Below, piece by piece: positions 42,452 through 50,498 of a DNA stretch of 64,000 nt (the stretch's first letter is position 1; the number at the start of each line of letters is the position of its first letter). Origin of the DNA: CAYQMF01 sp964418595 (lineage in GTDB: Bacteria > Planctomycetota > UBA1135 > UBA2386); the NCBI GenBank assembly GCA_964418595.1, contig CAYQMF010000007.1, positions 1 through 64,000 on the forward strand, given 5' to 3'. Position numbers and translations under genes: made by a program. The notes under the pieces were generated by a model that was given only the letters and a program-made list of their open reading frames with translations, did no database searches and was not told the DNA's origin.

Positions 42452-44704
42452 TCAGTTCCCCTTCCGCTTGGCGAGTGCCGCGAGGACCTTGTCGGGAGTG
42501 ATGGGCAGCGACCGCACGCTCACGCCGAGGGCGTTCGCGACGGCGTTGTGGATCGCCGCCGCCGGCGCGACGGAGGGCGGCTCGCCGAGGCCGGAGGCCC
42601 CGGCGTTGTTCTTGCCGTTCGCCACCGGGACCATGATCGCCTCCAGCGTCGGCATGTCGGCCGCCCCGGGCACCTTGTAGTAGCTGAGGTCGCCGTTGAG
42701 CATGCGTCCGTAGCGGTGGTCGACGATGCGCTGTTCGTGCAGCGCGTAGCCGATGCCCTGGATCAGCGCACCGAGCACCTGGCTCTCGGCGAGGTTCTTG
42801 ACCAGCACCACGCCGCAGTCCTGCACGGCCAGCATGTGGCGGACCCGCACGAGCCCGGTGCGCGCGTCGACCTCGACGTCGGCGAACTGGCAGCCGCACA
42901 CCGACTCCAGGTAGCCCGCGTAGTTGCGGAAGCGCTCGCCGGTCGCCTCGACCGGCTCCGGGCCCATGCGCCGGCAGCCGTCGGCGAAGCTCATCTTGCG
43001 CTGGCCGGGGAGCCGGAACCCGCCGCGTTCGAGGGTGAGGGTGTCTTCGCCCACGCCGAGCGCCGCAGCCACGCGCTGCACGAGCGCGCGCTTGGCGAGC
43101 GCCGCCGCGTGCCGGATGGCGGGGGCGAGGCTCGGCGTCGTCGTCGACCCGCCGCTCGCCGGACCCGCGGGGTCGTTGCTGTCGCCGGTCGTCGCCTTGA
43201 TGCGATCGGGCTCGATGCCGAGTTCCTCGGCGACGATCGCGACCATCGCGGTCTTGAGCCCGGTACCGATGTCCTGCGCGCCGTTGCGGACCTCGACCGT
43301 GCCGTCCTGGTGGATGCGACACAGCACGCGGTAGGAGCCGCCGCCCATCTGGCCCCACGTGGCGCTCGACAGGCCCGCGCCCTGCAGGAGCCAGGGCTTC
43401 TTCGGGTCGCGCGGCTCGCCGGGGTTCTGGTTGTAGCGCTCGGCCCAGCCGAACTTCGTGGCGCCGAGCTCCCACTCGTGACGCCGCAGCGCCGTCGTGT
43501 CGTTGGCGAGGCGCACGGCGAGCGGATCGAGCTTCAGGGCGCGGGCGAGTTCGTCGAGCGCGCCTTCCGCTGCGAAGAAGCCCTGCGGTCGCCCCGGCGC
43601 GCGCATGGCGCGCGCGGCATCGGTGTCGGTGGCGAGGTCCCTGTGCGAGTTGCGGCGCAACTGGCGCGGCAGGTGCTCGACGTAGTACTGCGGCCAGCTC
43701 GTGCTGCCGCCCTGGCCGGTGTGTCCCGGGCCGCCCCACGCGCGGTAGTCCCAGGCGGTGAGCTTGCCGTTTGCGTCGGCGGCGGCGCGGAGCTGCATGA
43801 CCGCCGACGGCCGGTTCCCCGCGCAGGTGTGCTCCTCGAAGCGGTCGAGCATGAGCTTCACCGGCCGCTTGGTGGCCTGGCTCAGCCGCACCGCTTGCAC
43901 GCCCTCGCTGCCGGGCGGGAACTTGGAGCCGAAGCCGCCGCCGACGAACTCGGCGTGCACGCGCACCTTGGCCTGCGGTACGCCGGCAGCCTCGGCGAGG
44001 CCCTGCCGGGTGCCGGCCACCGCCTGGGTGGAGGACCAGACTTCGAGTTCCTCGCTGTCGGGCTTCCACCACGCGACGGTGCCGTGCGACTCCAGCGAGG
44101 AATGCGTCTGCACCTCGACCTGGTAGGTCACGTCGATGCGCTGGGCGCCGGCGGCCAGCGCCGCGTCCAGCTCCGCGGACTCCGGCCACGCGGTGGTCAC
44201 CTGCCCGTCGCGGTCGAGGTCCGGCGCGCCATCCGCCTTGCGGAAGTTGGTGTTGTGGTCGTCGACCTGGTACTCGACCTTCACCAGCGTCGCAGCGTCG
44301 CGCGCCTGCTCGAGGGTCTCGGCGGCGATGGCGACCACGTCGTCACCCACGAAGCGGACCCGGTTGCCGACGGCCTTCGTGGCGAGCACCGCGTGTACGC
44401 CGGGTGCCTTCTCTGCGGCGCTCGTGTCGATCGCCTTGACCACCCCGCGCGCATGCGGTGAGCGCAGGAGCAGGCCGAACAGCATGCCCGGCAGGTTCTG
44501 GTCGAAGGTGTAGCGGGCGCGTCCGGTGACCTTGTCGCGCGCGTCGGTGCGGCGGAGGTTGCCGCCCACGACGCTGAAGTCGGTGCGCAGGTCCCATGGC
44601 CTCAGGTCGCCGGGCGGGAGATCGACCTCGACGGTCTTGTTGTCGCCGTGGAAGCCGACCAGCATCGTGTGCTTGTCGCGCCCTTGGCCGGGGTGGTTGC
44701 TCAT
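42452..44704 (-). CDS. Molybdenum hydroxylase catalytic subunit (PaoC/YagR-like)
   Basis: 750 residues of the xanthine oxidase family. Motifs: G-R-A-R-Y-T-F-D (N-terminal), FVGGGFGSKFPPGSEG, APGRPQGFFAAEGALD and the catalytic Glu in GASGLGEPPSVAP near the C-terminus. It binds a molybdopterin cofactor, probably the cytosine dinucleotide form. The ATG overlaps the 2Fe-2S-subunit stop (ATGA). Substrates of this group include aromatic aldehydes, purines and quinolines; the exact one is unknown. No PaoD-type chaperone gene is adjacent. Confidence 0.9.
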   Translation of the reverse strand: MSNHPGQGRDKHTMLVGFHGDNKTVEVDLPPGDLRPWDLRTDFSVVGGNLRRTDARDKVTGRARYTFDQNLPGMLFGLLLRSPHARGVVKAIDTSAAEKAPGVHAVLATKAVGNRVRFVGDDVVAIAAETLEQARDAATLVKVEYQVDDHNTNFRKADGAPDLDRDGQVTTAWPESAELDAALAAGAQRIDVTYQVEVQTHSSLESHGTVAWWKPDSEELEVWSSTQAVAGTRQGLAEAAGVPQAKVRVHAEFVGGGFGSKFPPGSEGVQAVRLSQATKRPVKLMLDRFEEHTCAGNRPSAVMQLRAAADANGKLTAWDYRAWGGPGHTGQGGSTSWPQYYVEHLPRQLRRNSHRDLATDTDAARAMRAPGRPQGFFAAEGALDELARALKLDPLAVRLANDTTALRRHEWELGATKFGWAERYNQNPGEPRDPKKPWLLQGAGLSSATWGQMGGGSYRVLCRIHQDGTVEVRNGAQDIGTGLKTAMVAIVAEELGIEPDRIKATTGDSNDPAGPASGGSTTTPSLAPAIRHAAALAKRALVQRVAAALGVGEDTLTLERGGFRLPGQRKMSFADGCRRMGPEPVEATGERFRNYAGYLESVCGCQFADVEVDARTGLVRVRHMLAVQDCGVVLVKNLAESQVLGALIQGIGYALHEQRIVDHRYGRMLNGDLSYYKVPGAADMPTLEAIMVPVANGKNNAGASGLGEPPSVAPAAAIHNAVANALGVSVRSLPITPDKVLAALAKRKGN

Positions 44705-45321
44705 CGGCCGCCTCCGTTGCGCGCGGCCAGTTCGATCGCCTCGAACACGCGCGTGTAGGTACCGCAGCGGCAGATGTTGCCCGACATGCAGGTCTTGATC
44801 TGATCGCGCGTCGGGGTGGCGTGGGCGCCGAGGCAGGCGACGCCGGACATGATCATCCCCGGCGTGCAGAAGCCGCATTGCAGCGCGTCACACTCGATGA
44901 AGGCGCGCTGCAGGGGATGCAGTTCGTCCCCGTTGGCGAGGCCTTCGATGGTCTTCAGCTCGGTGCCGACCGCGTCGAGGGCGAGGGTCATGCACGAGTT
45001 GATGGCGACTCCGTCGGCGAGCACCGTGCAGCCGCCGCACGCGCCGCGATCGCAGACCTTCTTGCTGCCGGTCAGGTCGAGGCCGTCGCGCAGCGCGTCG
45101 AGGAGCGTCGTGCGCGGTTCGACCGAGACCTTGCGCGACGATCCGTTGACCTTGAGCGTGATCTCGTGGAGGCCCGGGCGCAGGCGTGTGACCGGCGCTG
45201 GGCGGGTGGTCGCCAGATCGGCGGAGACGGCGCCGCCGGCGACCGCCGCGATCGAGGCACCCTTGAAGAAGGAACGCCGGGAGAACCCGGCGCCGTCAGG
45301 CTGGTTGGGATTGGACGGCAT
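44701..45321 (-). CDS. Molybdenum hydroxylase 2Fe-2S subunit with Tat signal (PaoA/YagT-like)
   Basis: 206 residues. A twin-arginine signal (F-S-R-R-S-F-F-K-G) with an Ala-rich hydrophobic part shows export of the folded complex. The plant-type 2Fe-2S cluster uses C-D-R-G-A-C-G-G-C-T and N-S-C; the helical 2Fe-2S domain uses CGFCTPGMIMS and CRCGTY. It is first in the operon 2Fe-2S, Mo, FAD, small Cys protein. Location: periplasm. Tat export explains how cofactor-loaded subunits cross the membrane together. Confidence 0.92.
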   Translation of the reverse strand: MPSNPNQPDGAGFSRRSFFKGASIAAVAGGAVSADLATTRPAPVTRLRPGLHEITLKVNGSSRKVSVEPRTTLLDALRDGLDLTGSKKVCDRGACGGCTVLADGVAINSCMTLALDAVGTELKTIEGLANGDELHPLQRAFIECDALQCGFCTPGMIMSGVACLGAHATPTRDQIKTCMSGNICRCGTYTRVFEAIELAARNGGGR

Positions 45322-45420
45322 CGCACTCCTGAGCTGGACGCGGGGAGGATACGGACCGGGGCGGCCCGGTGCAGGGGGATGCCGACTTTCTCGGACGCCG
45401 GAACGGGGGTCGACTCGGGA

Positions 45421-46479
45421 TCAGGGCGCCGACTTCTCCTCCCGGAGCGCGGTGAGCGCGGCCTCGCGCACCCGGGTGGCCATGGTGGCGAGTTCGCGCT
45501 TGCGACCGTCGCGCCGCGCCATGGCCTCGGGATCGGAGACCACCGTGTTGTCGACCTCGGCGATCAGGCGGTCGCGGGTGCGGAGCGCGGTGAGCGCCCC
45601 GTGCACGCGCGCGACGTCGTCGCCGTGCGTCTTCCACAGGTAGTGGAAGCGCGGGACCATGCGGGCGTACATCTCGTCCATCTGCGGGTCGGCGCACACG
45701 AAGGCGGCGGCGCCGGCCTCGATGGTGGTCTTGTATTGCCGGTACGCGAGCGCCTTGTCGCGGATCTGCGCGTACAGCCGGGTGCGCCGCGCATCGGCCG
45801 GGATCGGCGAGCGGTAGGAGCGATCGCCGAGGACCTGCACCGCGAAGGGGATCACGTCGACGTCGGGCATGTTGAGCGTGTTGCCCCCGTACCAGGCCTC
45901 GTAGATGGTGACGCCTTCGTACACGCCGCCGTCCAGGTCGGCGTACGCGTGCTCGAAGTAGGCACGCAGCGGTGCCTGTCGCGCGTCCCAGTCGAGCGCG
46001 GCCTGCACCTTGGCGAAAGCATGGTCGGTGCCGGGCGCGTAGCCGTGCAGCAGGTTCTCGAAGCGTTCGCGGAAGGAAGGGGCCTTCGGCTCCTTGACCA
46101 GGGTGCCCTTGGCCCAGTCGTACGCCACATGCCGGTGCAGGTCGGCGAGCACGTCGACGCGCGGGGCGGCGGCGCGGACCGCGACGTGCCTCGGGTCGGT
46201 GGGCGGGATCACGACGCGCGCGACCGCGACCCCACCGGTCCATTCGTCGGGATCGAAGTGCGGGCGAGGGCCGCGCACGGGCAGATCCTCCTCCGCTTCG
46301 TGCAGGTTCGCGATGCGCGCGAGCGCCGGCTCGTCCTGCATCTCGCGCAGGCGCTGCTCGACCCGACGCACGACCATCGCCTGGCGCAGGAGCGGCAGCG
46401 CGTCGAAGCGGCGCAGTGCTTCGGCATCGGAGTCCTGGAACTGCGGCGCGCAGAGCGCGAGCAGGGTCGCAACGAGCAT
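45421..46479 (-). CDS. Secreted protein of unknown function
   Basis: 352 residues, short signal peptide (MLVATLLALCAPQ). The rest has conserved-looking patches (YEGVTIYEAWYGGNTLNMPDV, YRQYKTTIEAGAAAF, DLHRHVAYDW) but no family I can name. A central AYDWAKGTLVKEPKAP and an Asp/His content suggest a metal site, without proof. Its start shares one base with the D-aminoacylase stop (TGATG), so both work in the same operon, possibly in peptide or cell-wall turnover. Confidence 0.55.
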   Translation of the reverse strand: MLVATLLALCAPQFQDSDAEALRRFDALPLLRQAMVVRRVEQRLREMQDEPALARIANLHEAEEDLPVRGPRPHFDPDEWTGGVAVARVVIPPTDPRHVAVRAAAPRVDVLADLHRHVAYDWAKGTLVKEPKAPSFRERFENLLHGYAPGTDHAFAKVQAALDWDARQAPLRAYFEHAYADLDGGVYEGVTIYEAWYGGNTLNMPDVDVIPFAVQVLGDRSYRSPIPADARRTRLYAQIRDKALAYRQYKTTIEAGAAAFVCADPQMDEMYARMVPRFHYLWKTHGDDVARVHGALTALRTRDRLIAEVDNTVVSDPEAMARRDGRKRELATMATRVREAALTALREEKSAP

Positions 46480-48116
46480 CAGGGCGTCTTCTTCGGGTCG
46501 GTGGTGGCTTGCGCCTTGCGGTGGCGCAGCACCATACCGGGGCGGGCGTGCGTGTGGGCGTCGGCCTCGATCACCAGCACGCCGTTGACGAGGACGTAGG
46601 GGATGCCTTCCGGGTCGGCGCGCGGCTCGTCGTAGGTCGCGCGGTCGCGCACGTTGGCCGGATCGAACACCACCACGTCGGCGTGCATGCCCGGCGCGAT
46701 CCGGCCGCGGCCTTCGAGCCCGAAGACCTCCGCGGGGAGCGACGTCATCTTCTGCACGGCCAGCGCGAGCGGGATCACCTTGCGTTCGCGCACGTAGTGC
46801 CCGAGCAGGCGCGCGTTGTTGCCGCAGCCGCGTGGGTGGGGGCGGTCGGCGCCCGTGCGGTTGCGGATGCCGGCGTCGCTGGCGATCGCCACGTACGGGG
46901 CGCGCAGGATGCGCTCGACGTCGGGCTCGCACATCTTGTGGTAGACCATGCTCACGCGCGCGCCCTTGGCGTCGGTCATCAGCCGACACGCGGCGTCGGC
47001 CTGTGCGCGCGGGTCGTCCTGTCCCAACAGCAGCCGGGCGACCTCGTGCATGCGCTTGCCGGCGACCTCGGGGTGACCCGGGGCGTTGGCGATCTGCGCC
47101 CAGGCGAGGTCCTCGAACCCGGCGTGTGCCGCGCTGGCGAGGACCGCATCGGCCATCGCCGTGGCGAACGCCGCGTCGGTGGCGAGGCGCTCACCGAACG
47201 CCGCACGCCCGACGCTCAGCTCGCGGGAGGGGAAGAGGACTTCGAGGCCGGTGGAGCTCGCCGTGTAGAGGTACTGGTCGCCGGTGAGGGCGACCCCTTC
47301 GGCGCGCGCAGCCTCGAGCGCTGCAACGATGCGATCGCCGTAGCCCCACACCGCCTTGCCGCTGGCCTTGAGGTGCGAGAGGTGGATGCGGCAGCCGGCC
47401 TCGCGGCCGATGCGGACCGCCTCCGCGATCGAGGTGAGGACCTCGTTGTCTTCGTGCCGCATGTGCGAGGCGTACACGCCGCCGTGCGCTGCGACGACCT
47501 TGCTCAGCGCGATCAGCTCCTCCGTCTCGGCGTAGGTGCCGGGGACGTAGATGAGGCCGGTCGACATCCCGAACGCGCCCTCGCGCATCGCGATGTCGAC
47601 CCGCTCCTGCATGCGCTCGAGCTCACTGGCCGTGGGCGCGCGCGGCGCGGTGCGCATCACACTGGTGCGGATCGTGCCGTGACCGATGAGGGTGCCGTAG
47701 TTGAGACTGATCCCCTGCGCCTCCAGGCGCGCGAAGTGGGGGGAGAGCACCGGCACGGAAGAGCCGCAGTTGCCGGTGATGAGCGTGGTCACCCCCATCC
47801 GCAGGAAGTTCTCGGCCTCCGGCTGCCGCGCCGCGTCCTCGTCGGCGTGCGCGTGCACGTCGATGAAGCCCGGGGCGACGACGAGGTCCGTGATGTCGAG
47901 GGTGCGCGTGGCCGGGGTGTCGTCCGCGATGCGCCCGACCGTCGTGATCCGGCCATCCCGGATGCCGACGTCGGCCCGCACGGGCTCCGCGCCCGAGCCG
48001 TCGACGACGAGTCCGCCGCGGAGGATCAGGTCGAGTGGGGTTTGTGCGACGGCGGGCCCGGCGAGGAGCGTGACGGCGAACAGGAGGCGAGACCCGGGGC
48101 GCGTCGATCGCAGCAT
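46479..48116 (-). CDS. N-acyl-D-amino-acid deacylase (D-aminoacylase family)
   Basis: 545 residues, secreted (signal LLFAVTLLAGPAVAQ). Amidohydrolase with the metal motif GFIDVHAHAD, a GNCGSSVP region, SHMRHEDNEV, HLSHLKASGK and a C-terminal GRIAPGMHADVVVFDP typical of the D-aminoacylase/dihydroorotase superfamily. Typical members release D-amino acids from N-acyl derivatives, one metal being held by Cys and His. With secretion, it could act on cell-wall fragments. Normal length. The following secreted gene overlaps its stop. Confidence 0.9.
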   Translation of the reverse strand: MLRSTRPGSRLLFAVTLLAGPAVAQTPLDLILRGGLVVDGSGAEPVRADVGIRDGRITTVGRIADDTPATRTLDITDLVVAPGFIDVHAHADEDAARQPEAENFLRMGVTTLITGNCGSSVPVLSPHFARLEAQGISLNYGTLIGHGTIRTSVMRTAPRAPTASELERMQERVDIAMREGAFGMSTGLIYVPGTYAETEELIALSKVVAAHGGVYASHMRHEDNEVLTSIAEAVRIGREAGCRIHLSHLKASGKAVWGYGDRIVAALEAARAEGVALTGDQYLYTASSTGLEVLFPSRELSVGRAAFGERLATDAAFATAMADAVLASAAHAGFEDLAWAQIANAPGHPEVAGKRMHEVARLLLGQDDPRAQADAACRLMTDAKGARVSMVYHKMCEPDVERILRAPYVAIASDAGIRNRTGADRPHPRGCGNNARLLGHYVRERKVIPLALAVQKMTSLPAEVFGLEGRGRIAPGMHADVVVFDPANVRDRATYDEPRADPEGIPYVLVNGVLVIEADAHTHARPGMVLRHRKAQATTDPKKTP

Positions 48117-48517
48117 GGGCTACAAGGGTCGCGAATCTTCGCAGCGCGCGCAAACTCGGCGAACCCACAATCTCGCCACGCTGGTGGGACTCGCCACGGC
48201 CGAGCGGCCCTGGAAGCCCCAAACGAGAGCCATCGCCGGCGGCCCGCTCTGGCGTCGCGTAGCGGCGCTGATGGGGCGACGCAAGGGGCGGTTGGTCGGG
48301 GACGCGCGGCTCTCGCGCGGTCCAAAAAAATTGCAGCAGCGTGATAACCCCACGGCGTTGGCGCTCTAGATGCGTCGTCCACACCCGAGGATCGTGTCCG
48401 GAGGTGGGGACGAAGCTGACGCAAGGCTTCTCCATCTAGGAGATCGCCCACATCGGTGTGGGAGACCTCCGGGGGCGAGATGGAGAAGCCTTCGTTTTCG
48501 TACGCGGAGACAGAGGA
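48117..48517. other. Intergenic region (401 bp) with no coding signal
   Basis: Short ORFs here have no family resemblance. The left part should carry the promoter of the D-aminoacylase gene; an AT-rich patch around 48322-48345 is the only feature typical of a promoter, but no hexamer pair could be assigned. A 6-bp hairpin (CGCGCG/CGCGCG, near 48304-48320) precedes it. The right part holds a large inverted repeat described separately. Confidence 0.5.
48410..48501. repeat. Structured inverted repeat with perfect 15-bp stem
   Basis: AAGGCTTCTCCATCT (48423-48437) pairs perfectly with AGATGGAGAAGCCTT (48478-48492). Inside, CCCACA (48447-48452) pairs with TGTGGG (48457-48462) around a TCGG loop, and GGAG/CTCC (48439-48442, 48467-48470) can extend it. 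Outside, ACGAA/TTCGT (48410-48414, 48497-48501) can add another short helix, and a TTTT lies at 48495-48498 on the plus strand. It follows the stop of the minus-strand small gene by 16 bp. It may be a terminator, a non-coding RNA or a mobile-element remnant. Confidence 0.6.
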
Positions 48518-48874
48518 TCAGAGTCCGTCGCGGGTCCACGCCCGGAACGTCTCGGCGACCTCCGCGATCCTTCGCCGCTGCACCGCGTCGCCCAGGTCCT
48601 GCCGCTCGATCGCGTCGGCCAGCGTGACGAACGCGGCGCGGAACGCGAGTTCGTCGCGGCGGCACTCGGCGGGGTCGTCGTGCTTGCGCTGCAGCACCTG
48701 CGGGCCGGAGTCCCACAGCCCGCCGTCTTCGGCCCACAGGTCGTCGCCGCACACGGCCAGCGGCAGGTTCGGATCACCTGCTTCCGCCATCGCCACGATC
48801 GGGTCGGCGACCTCGCCCTGCCGGGCGCGGTACTTGTGCAGGAGGGCGGCGATGGTCTTGAGCGCGTCGAGCAT
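48518..48874 (-). CDS. Small cytoplasmic protein, unrecognised
   Basis: 118 residues, charged and mostly helical (LKTIAALLHKYRARQGEVAD, then AVQRRRIAEVAETFRAW). No signal peptide, membrane helix or known motif. It is flanked by a hairpin downstream and lies 59 bp from the end of the cytochrome gene, on the same strand. Coding is supported by codon-position GC bias and a clean start, not by homology. Confidence 0.5.
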   Translation of the reverse strand: MLDALKTIAALLHKYRARQGEVADPIVAMAEAGDPNLPLAVCGDDLWAEDGGLWDSGPQVLQRKHDDPAECRRDELAFRAAFVTLADAIERQDLGDAVQRRRIAEVAETFRAWTRDGL

Positions 48875-48933
48875 CCGGGGCTGAGCCTATCGGAAACGCG
48901 CGGGCAACCGGCCTCGCATGCCGGCGCCAAGGC

Positions 48934-50466
48934 TCATGGGGCGAGTTCGAGGCGGTGCCAGACCGTGATCGCCTTGCGTCCTCCCGCCTCCGCGTGGCCA
49001 CCGTCCCACACGGCGCAAGCGAAGTGCACGCGTCGGCCGGGCACGAAGCTCACGTCTTCGTGGTCGGCTCCTGCGAGTCGGCGCCGCAGCAGCAGGGTCC
49101 ACCGCCCCTCGTGCCACGTGGCCTTCGCCGCGAGTTCACGCTCGGCGCTGCGGAAGGCGCTCGCGGTGTCGATCCCGCGGCCGTGCGCGGCGCGCGCAGC
49201 ATTGGTCGGGGATCCGACTTCGACGGGCAGTGGCTGCAGCGGGACGTCGGCGCGGGTGCCGTCCAGCCGGGGCTGCAACGCATCGAGGAAGCCCGCGGCC
49301 GCGCGCGGCGGGAAGCTCTGCCACTGCCACACGTGCACCGCGTGCTCCGGCGAACCCATCGCGAGCAGCGGCGGGTCGTCGTCGTCGGACACCTGCAGCG
49401 CAGTCGCGTCGGGGAACGGACCGCGGCTCACGTCGTCGTCGCGGCGCGGGTCGTCCCATTGCAGCCGCACCGCCAGTTCCCGCCCATCGTGCAGGAACGC
49501 GGCGTCGACGACGCGGGCCGGGCTCTTGCGCCACTGCAACGGCGCGAGGACCAGCGACGTCGGCTGCCAGCGCGGGTCGGCGCCATCGGTCGGCAGCTCC
49601 GCGACGCGCTCGGCGCGCAGGTGGAGGCGCCGCTGGACGTAGTGGTCGGCGTGCGCATCCGGGATCAGCGACCGGGTGTAGGCGACGACCGCCGCGGTCT
49701 CTTCGTCGGGCAGATCGATCGCAGGCATGCCCGCGGCGGGCATGCCCGCGCGCACGCGCATGGCGATGGCGTGGGCGCTGGCGCCGCCCTTCAGCACGCC
49801 GGCCGAGAAGTCGCGGGGCCACGCGAGTCCACCCTTGGCGAGGGGTGTCGTCTCGTCGCCGAAACCCTTGCCCTCCGGCCCGTGGCACGCGGCGCAGCGG
49901 GCGGCGTACACCGCACGGCCGGCGGCCAGGGTCGCCGCATCGTTGGCGGTGGCGTTCGGCACGCCGATCTCCGGGCCCGGTTGCATCGCGCGCGTGGCGC
50001 GCGCCTGGGCGTCGGCGACGCTGAGCGATCGTCCTGCGGCACGGGCGTCGGCGAGCAGGTGGTACGCACGGCCTTCGATCGCGAGGTGGCGCACGTAGCG
50101 CACGAGACCGCGGAGGTCTTCTTCCGGCAGCCAGTCGAACGACGGCATCGTCGAGCCGGGCAGGCCGCGCTCGAGCGTGCGCAGGAGATCCGTGTCGGTC
50201 GGGATGCCGTTCGCCGTGCTCACCAGGTGGAACACGCCGGCGGCGAAGTCGCGCGGCGCGGGCCGCAGGTACTGCACGAGCACGGTGTCGGCGGCGCCGC
50301 GTGGTCCGTGGCAGGCGGCGCAGTGGCGCGTGAACAACGTGGCGGCGCGCGCGTGCTCTGCCGGGTCCGCGGCGACCCCGGCGCAGCCGCCGAGCCCGAG
50401 AGCAGAGACCGCGCCGATCAGCAGGAACAGGCCGCCACCCAGCCACAGCGTGGTTCGCAGTTGCAC
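48934..50466 (-). CDS. Di-haem c-type cytochrome with ethylbenzene-dehydrogenase-type haem-binding domain
   Basis: About 510 residues, GTG start (50464-50466). N-terminal anchor and lipobox (LGLGGC, C28). Two cytochrome-c domains with C-x-x-C-H: C49-A-A-C-H53 (RHCAACHG) and C191-A-A-C-H195 (RCAACHG), with likely axial Met in GSTMPSF and GMPAAGMP. The C-terminal about 230 residues resemble the ethylbenzene-dehydrogenase gamma-subunit-like haem b domain (VRLQWDDPRRDDD, HVWQWQSF, TWHEGRWTLLLRR). Electron-transfer lipoprotein of the periplasm; the redox partner is not in the window. Weak ribosome-binding site, so the start is less certain. Confidence 0.85.
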   Translation of the reverse strand: MQLRTTLWLGGGLFLLIGAVSALGLGGCAGVAADPAEHARAATLFTRHCAACHGPRGAADTVLVQYLRPAPRDFAAGVFHLVSTANGIPTDTDLLRTLERGLPGSTMPSFDWLPEEDLRGLVRYVRHLAIEGRAYHLLADARAAGRSLSVADAQARATRAMQPGPEIGVPNATANDAATLAAGRAVYAARCAACHGPEGKGFGDETTPLAKGGLAWPRDFSAGVLKGGASAHAIAMRVRAGMPAAGMPAIDLPDEETAAVVAYTRSLIPDAHADHYVQRRLHLRAERVAELPTDGADPRWQPTSLVLAPLQWRKSPARVVDAAFLHDGRELAVRLQWDDPRRDDDVSRGPFPDATALQVSDDDDPPLLAMGSPEHAVHVWQWQSFPPRAAAGFLDALQPRLDGTRADVPLQPLPVEVGSPTNAARAAHGRGIDTASAFRSAERELAAKATWHEGRWTLLLRRRLAGADHEDVSFVPGRRVHFACAVWDGGHAEAGGRKAITVWHRLELAP

Positions 50467-50498
50467 TCGGTGACAACGTGGCCGGCGCTGCCCGGTTT

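Noticed and set aside
45355..45370. ACCGGG-GCGG-CCCGGT hairpin upstream of the molybdenum-enzyme operon as a regulatory element
   Set aside because: Only a 6-bp stem in very GC-rich sequence; such stems occur by chance. It could be a weak terminator, but nothing else supports a role.
48300..48345. A7 run after a CGCGCG hairpin as a terminator
   Set aside because: The A run is on the wrong strand for a plus-strand terminator, and on the minus strand the T run comes before, not after, the hairpin.
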